From: Hydractinia symbiolongicarpus
Taxonomy: Eukaryota; Cnidaria; Hydrozoa; Anthoathecata; Hydractiniidae
Reading direction: 5' to 3'
Length of the DNA stretch: 64,000 nt
NCBI RefSeq assembly: GCF_029227915.1
Contig: NC_079876.1
Span: forward strand, 19,222,001 to 19,286,000
Shown here: positions 55,084 through 64,000 of the stretch, in pieces
Numbering within the stretch: the stretch's first letter is position 1
Layout: the number at the start of each line of letters is the position of its first letter
Notes under the pieces: generated by a model
The model's database searches: none
What the model saw: only the letters and a program-made list of their open reading frames with translations
What the model was told of the DNA's origin: nothing
Translations under genes and position numbers: made by a program

Positions 55084-58000
55084 CTAAACCAAAATACATG
55101 CACACTCTAAGACATTAATGAAAAAAGGCAAATGCTCAGTTTTAATGGCGTTCTGGAACGAAACTAAACAAAAATAGTAAGTACCGTGAAATCGCATCCA
55201 TAAGATACAAATTCACATTGGATAATCTCTTTACCACAGGTATTGCAATGCTCCTCCACCTAAAAAGTAGTTATGAAAAAATATATATTTGCCGCTACAA
55301 AAATAAACTCAGAAACATCGTAACGAGCAAAAACATGACATGTTTAATAAACACCTTGCCATGCTGAATGTTATGTGCGTTATAAATAGGTAAAATCTTA
55401 AGATTGCTTTGTTTACTTTTTTAAAAACTGTTTTGTGTTTTAGTTCAAATAAGACATTAAAAGTAAGGAAAAAATAAAAAAATAAACATTTATTTGATTT
55501 GTGAATGAAATTGGATTTCACTACCTATATCTATTACCACATAGGCAAGCTGGACATTTTTATTGATCTATTGCCTTAGGCAATGGCCCTATTGTTTCAA
55601 CCCGAAATCCAATAATCAGCGTGTATACTGCAGACAAGAATTTTTGTATTTTCAGGGTATTATTTATGTATATTATGCGTAAGACATCACTATTGGTACT
55701 GGCAACCTCACTGGCAAATTATTTTTGTCCGTTCTTACTCTTACCCCTGTAACCTTAGAGCATATGGGAAAAAAAACAAAACAGGCATATTAAAGTGATA
55801 GGATATAGCTACAAATTGTCCGTTTCGCGTAATAAAGCTAAAGATACTAGCTAAATGACCCGGCTTCGCACAATAGATGAAGTGCAGAGCTCAACTTTTA
55901 AATATTTAGTTCCTTGTTGTGTCTTTTTTATGACAAAATACTCTGAAAAATGTGTTAACAATAGCAATGTGTTAAAAATAGCAGTTAACAGTATTCTGAG
56001 AATATGTTGAAGCTCGATTGTTTGATCTAAATAAGAAAGTTTGTTTAAAGCACAACATTTCAATAGACGTTTACTTTCTTATTGCAGGTAAAGTAAACTT
56101 CTCTATCCGTCAAAAGCATCAATGGGTCTGTTCACAGGGCAGAGTTTGTCATTAAATGTAAATTATATGGCAAGCATTATTTTATTAAGGTATTATATAT
56201 TTTTTCAGCCCATAGTCGTGCTAAAAATATATTAAGAATAATGAGGATACTATTTGTCAAAAAAAAGTTAAAAATATTGAGGGTGAAACGAAAAAAACGC
56301 TATTCTTATGAGATACAGCGTATATCTCCCAGAGAAGAATTTATATAAACTGTAAATAGTAGTAACAACGGAATTACTACTTGTTAACACTACAGGGCGG
56401 GGCGATTCGGTGTTGTTGTCGTTTTTATACATCAAACCTAAATGTGAACAAAGTTAAACCAATGTTTAAATTTGTTACGTTACGATCGTTGAAGTATATT
56501 CGATTCTTAAAAACGCTGCATTCGTATCACGCTCGGGACGTTTGCGCTGTTTGCTTGATACGGTACAAGGACAATGATCTGACCTGTGATACTCTGACCT
56601 GTGACAATAAATTTTACCTGTGTCGCATGAAAATATTTAAACGGTTTTCTGCATGATCTTATGAAATCAATGCAATGTAACGTTGTCAAACTGATTGCTA
56701 CATCCTGAAATGTGTGCTAATACCCACTAAATAACCGATTTTAATAGAATTACATTTTTGTGTTGCAAATTGTGGGATTTTAAATTTTTTGGTAAAAGAT
56801 GTTGGTTATTTTACATTTTATGATCATTTTTTAGAAGGAAGGAATATATGCAATGTTACTAAAACACTATTTTTTGTATGATTTCTATATTTTGCATAAA
56901 TATGTGTGTTTATGAAAGAGATTGAACAAAATGAGTGACAATTCTATATATATATTGATTTTTTTACAGTTTGTGTAAGATTTTATATGTCGAGACAAAA
57001 TAATTTACGGTTTTTTTAATATTACGGATTGAAATTTTGCGGTAGAGGGCAGCATGCAATATAGCGAAATAATTAAAGTTTTCATAAATCTACTGTAGTT
57101 GGCGTTAACTGTTGATTTCTTACATTTTTCTTACATACACGGTATGCAATAGACTAAATAGCTGATTTTGGTATATTTTGAAATTCTGGAATAATCTTTT
57201 TTATATTACTTATCGAAATATAGTAAAAAACTTAGTCCGAATAAATTTTTTTGTACTCGATATTCAAAGGAACGAGATAAAAAAAATATCAGCTGGTTAT
57301 GGTTTTAACCAAAATATGTTGGGGGTGTTTGAATGCTATGGTACACTTTTTCCTGCTGTACTTTTTATCATTCATCATCATCATTCTCGGCTTAACGTCT
57401 GTTCTCCATCCTACCATGGTTAGAGGGGGTATATTAATGACCCCTTTCCAATCAAATCTAACACGGGCAAAAATTATATAGTTTTAGCAGATTTAGCTTT
57501 TTACCACTGTTCAACGTCGTTGGACACCTTCGATATCTTTTGACATTTTAAGTTTTTATTATTTTTTCTTGCACCTACTTAGACATTTCAAAGGGTATAA
57601 ATAATGAAGATTTTGACTTTCAAAAATTAAAATTTCAGTTTTATGTTTGGGATTTTGAAATGTTATGGTGAACTTTTGGTAACTTAATTTTTTACATTAC
57701 CTTTTTGCATTGTCAGAGCAAGGCATTTTAGTAGATTTGGCTCTCACATAAAATGCAGTTGTTAGACACTTTCACTGTTGAACAGTTGCAGTTTTTTTGA
57801 TGCACATGCTTAGGTTGCGATCATTGAATAAGGCAGATAGTAAAATTCTAACTACTGTGTTACTTACTTTTTGATGTTTGTATTTCTGTTACATAGATTT
57901 AATAAGAAATACAGTGGACTCTTTCACGGGCATACAGCTAGTATCTCTATAGTAGCACAGAGCTTTTCTACAATTAGACTGTGAGCTGTTGTGTAAGTTG

Positions 58001-60037
58001 ATTTTTTTTGTATTTTGTGTTATAAACTTCTTCTATGCTTAAAACTAACTAACTGTAAGTAATGTCAGTTTTGCTGGAAGAAAAGTTCACGATTTCACGT
58101 TTTTTTTTTGTTAAGAACTTCACAAAATTTTGCGGGAATAAATATTTCGTGATGATAAAAAATTACTGAATGTTCAGACTAAAGCTGTTTAACTGTTGTG
58201 AGGGAGGACCATATGCAACTATATATACTAAAAATAATAATTTGATATTCTACACTTTCCAAGTTGTATTTTGTATGCACTAAAATGACTGTTTTTTCTG
58301 TAGTTGAATTTAATGGGTTTCATACCCTTTTTGTGGAAGATTTTATGGGTGAAGACAATATAGAACATGCCAATTGAACTGATTTTTATTCTTATTTTGA
58401 TTTGCTCCTCAGAAACCTTTGTGTTCTACATTCATTGTAAACTTTTGTGAGGAAGGACCATATAAAATCTAGTTGGTAGAAAGTTACAATATTGACAGTC
58501 ACAGCCCAGACAGTTACGACAACAATAATAATAATGTCATAAATAATACATCTCAAATATGTATACACAGGCCTATCAATAAGAAAATAACACCAGAGCA
58601 ATAAATCGCTCCCCCACGGTTACAATAAATTAAACTGGGCAAGCAATCTAAATAAATAGAATAAGATTATAAATGCGTATTTTATCACAAAGTCTTTTTT
58701 ATTTATTTTATTTTATCTTGTTAATATATTTGGTTCTTTTAACTGTAAAAAATAAGAAAGAGAACATTGATTTCTATGTGAGATGAATTGATATTACTCA
58801 GCCAGAAAAACTTTTCTGGAATTGGGGGAGCAATTAATGTCTAAGCTAGTGTCGCATTTCTCAGAATTGGGAGAGCCTTTGCGTGAGCGAGAGCATTGGT
58901 TTCCCCTTATTGATAGGCCTGTATACAACTTATTACGTGATTATCTTGAAAACCTTCAATATTTTAATCTGAAGTTTCGAAAAGAAAGGCTTGCAACAGT
59001 AAGCACAGATCTATATAAATAACTTGTTTACGCGTTTTAAACATTGTCTTTTCCCTAAATGCTTACACAACGATACAACCTGAACAATATAAAAAAGTCA
59101 AACTTAAACAAACACAAAAAACCAAAAAACAAAAAGTTAAACTTCAAAGAATCAAATATTCGGTTGCATAACATCCTCTTCCGCAAAAATATGCACAAAA
59201 TGTAAAAATTAACCGGTTAACAAAACATTTCTTTTGTCTAATGATCCGTACTGACTTTACCAAACATTTTAAACTTAAATGTCGAAAAAGCAATGAGCAA
59301 GGAGTAAATTTCAAATCAACAAAAATCGTTATTTTGAAAACAATGTATATAAAATTTTTTTGGGTTCCATTGGGCCATTGCTGACGTCAGCAAAATTTTT
59401 ATAGCCTTATATCTTCTTAGCTATGCGTTCGTCGAAAACATATGATTCTATACATTATTGTGATGAGCGTTTCAACCTCTACACATTACAGAGAAAGAAT
59501 CAACTAAATTTTGCAATTTTTTTTGGATCTGCACTGTTGACGTCAGCGAAACATCTTAAATACCTATTTGTCTATTGTTCTTTTGCCTAAGTGGATTTCT
59601 CTACGGGCCTTATCGACTAATGAAATAATAATTCTAAGTTATTGCAATATATGGAAAACTGCCAATTTCAAGCATGTGTGATGTCATCAAATTATTGTTT
59701 TAACTGGAATCAGTTTGTATCTAAAAATTTTATCACCTAAGCATAGGTAGTTTTAAAAGCGCTTGAACTTTGTAGTATCGTAATATTCATCTTCAATACC
59801 TATGCTGAACAATTTGTAAAGCTTCGTAGTTATGTGACCAATAAATGCGGCAGGATACTGCAATAATTTCTAAAACATTTAGAATCTTGTTGCGTCAAAT
59901 AAAAGCAGGTGTACCTAACCTTGCTGTGTTATTTATATCCAACAAAACATTGTACTTACCTTTTCTCTCTCAATAAACTCATCTGAGCAGTTGTATGGGC
60001 ATTTCACAGGGTATTTATCACATGTACTATAATGATC
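54190..60037 (-). CDS. TRAF-type zinc-finger protein, last three exons (5' end not found)
   Basis: Exons on the minus strand are 60037-59960, 55259-55185 and 55083-54190. All are GT-AG and phase 0, giving 348 codons to the stop. The first two and the start of the third form a continuous TRAF-type zinc finger: C-D-K-Y-P-V-K-C-P-Y-N-C, then E-E-H-C-N-T-C-G-K, then C-E-F-V-S-Y-G-C-D-F, ending with an H-N-Q-D-A-S-R-H-L-S-L block. Such fingers in TRAF adaptors bind partners in receptor signalling at the cytoplasmic face. The remaining ~270 residues are helical or coiled-coil, then a Cys/Tyr-rich tail. I see no MATH (TRAF-C) signature there. Upstream exons, perhaps a RING, should lie to the right of 60037 or outside the window. 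Confidence 0.8.
55185..55259 (-). CDS. TRAF-type gene, middle zinc-finger exon (25 codons)
   Basis: The acceptor CTACTTTTTAG ends at 55260; the donor is ACG|GTACTT. The exon reads V-E-E-H-C-N-T-C-G-K...C-E-F-V-S-Y-G-C, the centre of a TRAF-type finger. Both ends are phase 0. Confidence 0.8.
55260..56760. other. Intron of the TRAF-type gene, part near the middle exon
   Basis: AT-rich. The reverse frames at 55309-55521 and 55851-56063 and the forward frame at 56381-56656 have no family features. Confidence 0.5.
56761..57941 (+). mobile_element. Helitron-like copy with degenerate tandem repeats, 3' end at 57941
   Basis: Repeated T-rich blocks with TTTTGTGT- and GGAAGGA-like cores fill this stretch. 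The right end has GTGGACTCTTTCACGGG (57914-57930) and CTAG (57938-57941). It lies in the large intron of the TRAF-type gene, opposite strand. The 5' end was not resolved. Confidence 0.45.
57369..57435 (+). repeat. CATCATCATC + TTAACGTCTGTTCTCCAT motif
   Basis: A CAT-repeat followed at once by TTAACGTCTGTTCTCCAT and CCTACCATGGTTAGAGGGGG resembles a short repeat I associate with many mollusc and other invertebrate genomes. I recall the pattern but not a firm family name, so this is tentative. Confidence 0.35.
57942..59345. repeat. Second copy of the 32.2-33.5 kb repeat array, half inverted
   Basis: About 57960-58470 matches about 32550-33010 in the same orientation (shared GGACCATATGCAA-TATATATACT and GATTTTATGGGTGAAGACAAT). 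About 58476-59340 matches about 33000-33520 in reverse orientation. The switch point is near 58463-58476, beside a CTAG. Confidence 0.6.
59346..59620 (+). mobile_element. Helitron-like 3' segment
   Basis: TTGCTGACGTCAGC (about 59382) and a second TGTTGACGTCAGCG block (about 59537) match the interior of 29784-30532. The end GTGGATTTCTCTAC plus GGGCCTTATCGACTAA (59605-59620) matches that element's terminus, with CTAA in place of CTAG. Confidence 0.6.
59621..59959. other. Intron sequence between the Helitron-like end and the zinc-finger exon
   Basis: Noncoding, nothing recognised. Confidence 0.5.
59960..60037 (-). CDS. TRAF-type gene, first visible zinc-finger exon (26 codons)
   Basis: The acceptor CTCTTTTTAG ends at 60038; the donor is AAAAG|GTAAGTAC. 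The exon encodes C-D-K-Y-P-V-K-C-P-Y-N-C, the classic start of a TRAF-type finger. Phase 0 at both ends suggests each finger portion is encoded by symmetric exons, as in many TRAF genes. Confidence 0.8.
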
Positions 60038-60227
60038 CTAAAAAGAGTATAGTAAAGGAAGCCTGTACATTTTAAAGTACTTATAGCAACATGCTTACAT
60101 CATAACCATGCACATGTATCAGGTACCAGCTGTCCATTTTATGTCTTACATGGATATCAGTACGGGTGCAATTTAGACTGTGACTATATGAGTTCACGGT
60201 ACTAGAATCACGGGTCACTTTCTTATG

Positions 60228-60815
60228 ACTCGTGCATTGTCTGCCCAAGGCATGGCGTTACGCTATAATTTACTAAGTTAAACATTTTTTGCCACACGGG
60301 GGTTTATTTGTTGTTTTTTTTAAAAGCCATACAGAGTCGTTATGAATAGAATAACTTAATTTTACCCCCGGTTTACCATGTGCGTGCCATATCTCACGGA
60401 AACAAGTTTCTTTTTAAATTAAACCTGAAAAAAGTTATTTCAAACAAGGTATGCCAATGTTTACTCATCATAAGGTTGGCTTATTTGTTCTTCTATATTT
60501 TCCATTTTTGTGTTTTGAGACCGAGGTTGCTTCCTTTTATAGAAAACCTATTGGATTCGAATATGAATGTAATCCAAATCTAAAATGTAAAAAACAAACT
60601 GTTGTTGTCGAACGAAGTTGGTGTTATTAGTTAGAAATATTTTTTAAAAAAAGAAAAACGTGCCATGATGTAACATCACTTAGAGAATTGCTTGAAAATG
60701 TATCAAACAATTGTATACGCTTCCAATTTATTCTCTTTGGGATGAAGCATAGTTTAGTATTCGAAGTAAAAAACTAATTGAACTTTCATCCAGAAAACGC
60801 TAGCAACAACTGAGA
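60228..60815 (+). repeat. Dispersed repeat, copy 2 (copy 1 at 35845-36245)
   Basis: Same orientation and order of landmarks as copy 1. It is longer because of an insertion between the GGCGTTACGCT block and the ACCGAGGTTGCT block. Confidence 0.65.
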
Positions 60816-60889
60816 AAGTGAAAGAAAAAGCAAGTGTGTTGTTTAGATTATTTGGTAAAGAAATGAATTACATGGGCTTTTATTTTTAT

Positions 60890-60940
60890 TATTATTATTA
60901 TTTTTTTTTTTGGGGGGGGGGTGAGGCGGGGGAAGGACTT
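60890..60940 (+). repeat. Low-complexity (TAT/ATT)n, poly-T and poly-G run
   Basis: Alternating TTATTA, then T and G homopolymers at about 60886-60922. Confidence 0.8.
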
Positions 60941-60979
60941 ATAAACATGGCATTTTCCATTTAAGGTAAAATGTACAGG

Positions 60980-63817
60980 GAAGGCTGGGGTGACTATCAC
61001 ATCCATTTATATACATAGTGCATTTAATATATACAAACTGTTGTGTTCTTTGTTGTTGAAATTTTGTGTTAACTTTTGTGGCAAAAGGATCATATACCTC
61101 GCAAGCCATTCGTGTTTTTATATTAAAATGAGAAATTCAACTCTGACATTATATATACAAAATCAAAAAGTAAAATTACCACAAAATCCATCAAACGTTA
61201 TTGACCCTGAAAATTTTAAACATTTTCCTAATTCTTTTTTTGTTGGCGAAGTTTTTTCCCGCAAAAGACATAAATCAGCATGCTAACTTTTCTTGACTTT
61301 TGTTGATTTAGAATTATTAAACACACCCATTTGGTTACATTTAGTGTAAACTTTTGTGCGTATGGCCATATTCAATACACCAAAAGAGCTACTTTATTGA
61401 TTTTATACTCTTTGTGAGCTATTTTTGTCTTCTTTTTAACATTTTGGATTAAGTCATTGTTGTAGAAAGCATTAAAATATGCATATAAAAAAAGAATTTT
61501 GCAAATGTCTGTTTTACCACTCAATTTTCACATTTTATATAAATTCTTTAAACCCTATTTGGCATTGGGGGGGGGGGACATAAAGTGCCAGCGGCATTTT
61601 CAAAGTCTAATAACTTTTTAAATACTGGATGAAATTACTTGAAATTTTGTGACTTTTCCTAACTTTTACTGGACTTTCAAAAAATAAAATTAAAAATCCA
61701 AAAATGGTCCTGTCAATGTCACTTTGTCCTGTTTGACAGGTGGTCATATCAACTTTTTCACTGTAGTGCTTAAAATAAATGCTTTCTAAACTAACCAGTT
61801 CTATGAATTTGGGATTATGTATGTGACAGTGACAAAAGTCATCATACATTGCTGACATGCATACTGTGTGATTTGCAGACCAGAATATTGGTAATTTATA
61901 AATCGGAATATTTGTAATTTCCTATTTCTCTATTTCAATTGTCATATAATGACGTCATAGGTCATTTTCTCCCATGTCAATCCAATTTCTCTTTATTGAG
62001 TAGCTACTGACATAAGTGCCAGTAGATATTACCAAGTTTTATTCCATGACAGCTACTTACACTAAGGTTCTCAAATATAGGTTTTTCAAGAAAAGTACTT
62101 GAAGATTTGAATTCTGATTGAATTCCATTTTCTCCTTAGAGAAACCCTTTGTCTTTATACCACCTGTTAATGTTTCTAATAATATCTTACATTCTCATAT
62201 TACTTTTTTAATGACTAGTAATGTAAATAGTTTTAAAAAATATACAAAAACGAGAATTTCCAAGAAAGACATATTTTCTTCAAATTAGTCTCATTATGAC
62301 GTCATCACCTCCTGTAATGACATGTCAACTTAAATATTTTGCCACTAATTAAGTCATAACATATTAATGCTTCTTTGTGCCAAGTTTTGTCACTTGCCCC
62401 CACCCCCCCGTACTTACAAGGGTCAAAAAAGCCCATACCAAGTAGGGTTAAGACAGGATGGTATGAAATAGACCAAAATACCAGATCTTAGTTGTTTTTA
62501 ATTTACAGGCTGCGGCTTGTGAAACTTTAAGGTGACATTACTGATATAGAACTAATTTTGGTTATAACTGAATCTTTTTTTGACATTTTATGTTACTTTT
62601 TTGAGGAAGGACCATACACAGAAGAACAATTAGATTTTACACCTTGCAAGCTCTGTGTTTCTATATTTTGTATAAATTCTTACTGGAGAGGACTCCTCGA
62701 CTTAAATTTGATCCGTTCCAAGTCGTGTTTTTTGAAATTTTGTGTAAGATTTAATGGTTAAGGACGACATGCAGAATGTCAAACAACTGATTTTCGTTGA
62801 ATCAAAAGTACTCTGTACAACAATTCCTTTTTTGTGAGGAAAGAGTGTATGTCATATTATCGTATGTATACCAAAATAATTAAATTTTGCAAACTTTGAT
62901 TTTGTCGTTAACCTCTCGTCTTTTACATTTTGATTAAACTTTTGTGGGCGATCGTGGGTATGCAATGGACCAATATAAGAGAACTTAGTATTATTTAGAA
63001 TTTGTATTTTGTGTTGCAAATTTGGTGCAAAAATTGACACCAAATGAACTGTTAGATTGATTGATTGTTGTTTTAACATGACTCATTATGACTCAAACTT
63101 TTTTTGCATTTCTAATTTTACTAATTAGCAAAAAAACATTTTTTGCCAATAGTTTCACACCATACAAGCTGTTATTTTATATATATGTTTTATGTGAGAT
63201 TTGAAATTTTGTGTAAGACTTTATTGATGGTGAAAATGCATGCCAGTTGCTAAAAGGACTGATTTTTATTAATTTCGCATTATAAAACCGGATTTTTTTT
63301 CTAAAGTTTAGTGAGGAATATGCAATATATCAAAAAACGTTTTGTTGCATTATAATTTATTCTTCCAATCCATTTTTTACACCTTAGATAAAATTTCTGC
63401 CAGAGGCACAATTTATTGTTTATTTTTCACATTTTGTGCCGACCTTTGGCAGGGTTTGCAATAAACTGACTGATTTCAACATATACATTGAGAGAGATTT
63501 GCGTTTGACATTGATCAGCTTTTGTTGTATGTTACATTTTAAGTGATTTAAATTTTATTGGTGAGATTGTTTTAAAATGCTTTGGTAAACTTTTTCCTAA
63601 TAATTTAGAATGTCAGAGCAAGTAATTTTAGTAGATTTAGATTTTAAATGTCACATATATATTGTAGTTGTTGGACACCTTCAATTTTTTTGGTCATTTA
63701 TATAATAATGCAGTTTGTAAAATTCGCACTGCTGTATTGTTGTTGTTTTTTATGGACGTATATGTTACATGAATTAAATGAGAAACACTGTGGATTCTTC
63801 CACGGGAAAAAAGCTAG
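60980..63817 (+). mobile_element. Helitron-like element(s) with degenerate tandem repeats, 3' end at 63817
   Basis: Degenerate blocks with ACATTTTGTGT, AACTTTTGTG and GGACCATA cores recur through the stretch. The right end has a perfect GTGGA-TTCT-TCCAC hairpin (63790-63803), GGG, and CTAG (63814-63817). The 5' end is not certain. A piggyBac-like element is nested inside. Confidence 0.45.
61552..62447. mobile_element. piggyBac-like non-autonomous element, about 0.9 kb
   Basis: TTAA at 61548-61551 and 62448-62451 flank ends ACCCTATTTGG (left) and CCAAGTAGGG (right), imperfect inverted repeats like those of the 16612-16964 MITE (CCC at the tip). Poly-G and poly-C runs lie just inside. The interior has TGACGTCA-type motifs (61950, 62298) but no transposase. 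The left tip has one extra base, so the boundary is good to a base or two. Confidence 0.6.
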
Positions 63818-64000
63818 AAAGAAGATTATTAACGCTTTATCTTTTTGGAAGTTTAATTAAAGCAAGTTCTATCTAGACATAAAAGCAAGGCATTACTTAT
63901 AAATGATAAAAGTATTTACAACACTCATGCGTACACTTGAAACAAAATAATAAGTGTCATAAGTGGAAATTATGGATAATGGTATCTGTACCAGCATGTC
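63818..64000. other. Window edge without recognised features
   Basis: Short AT-rich sequence. No TRAF-type upstream exon could be recognised here. Confidence 0.4.

Noticed and set aside
61607-61858. Reverse-strand 83-codon frame as an upstream TRAF-type exon
   Set aside because: No zinc-finger spacing of Cys/His, no matching splice phase, and it lies inside a piggyBac-like element.

Overview
The window is AT-rich animal nuclear DNA: introns run to kilobases, coding density is low, and mobile-element remnants are dense. The best-supported host genes are a secreted toxin-like protein with beta/gamma-crystallin-like repeats and a TRAF-type zinc-finger gene. Together with the kinds of transposons present, they suggest a cnidarian, probably a medusozoan or hydrozoan. 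That assignment is an inference. Nothing bacterial was seen: no operons, CRISPR arrays or rRNA.

Layout. 1-4042: no convincing gene, one tRNA-like relic. 4043-9010: a nearly intact hAT transposon with perfect 16-bp terminal inverted repeats and a 5-bp target duplication. Its transposase carries an N-terminal OTU-like (cysteine protease-like) region. 9011-14800: noncoding, with two MITEs and a hairpin. 14828-34548 (+): a five-exon gene whose exon phases all match and whose CDS adds up to 1,713 nt (570 residues). It encodes a signal peptide, a helical domain with a Gly-rich hydrophobic segment, and three beta/gamma-crystallin-like repeats, which looks like a pore-forming-toxin-like secreted protein. 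Its introns hold a Tc1/mariner-type MITE with a long AAAG microsatellite, a piggyBac-type MITE, a dead pogo transposase, a head-to-tail array of short Helitron-like elements, a decayed viral-polymerase-like fossil, a foldback element and more Helitron-like copies.

35000-48800: mostly repeats. They include a divergent segmental duplication in which one copy was split by a 5'-truncated LINE while the other keeps the empty site, a second decayed LINE, an element with 60-bp inverted ends, and tRNA-derived SINE relics. 48800-54189: sparse, with one decayed fragment of a dispersed gene family. 54190-60037 (-): the last three exons of a TRAF-type zinc-finger gene whose C-terminal half is not an evident MATH domain; its 5' part was not found. 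56700-63820 is largely Helitron-like copies filled with degenerate tandem repeats, plus a second piggyBac-like element.

The most unusual observations are the OTU-hAT fusion, the toxin-like helical plus beta/gamma-crystallin gene, the tandem Helitron array and the TRAF zinc fingers joined to an unrecognised C-terminal domain. All gene models come from reading splice sites and reading frames by eye. No alignment or database search was run.
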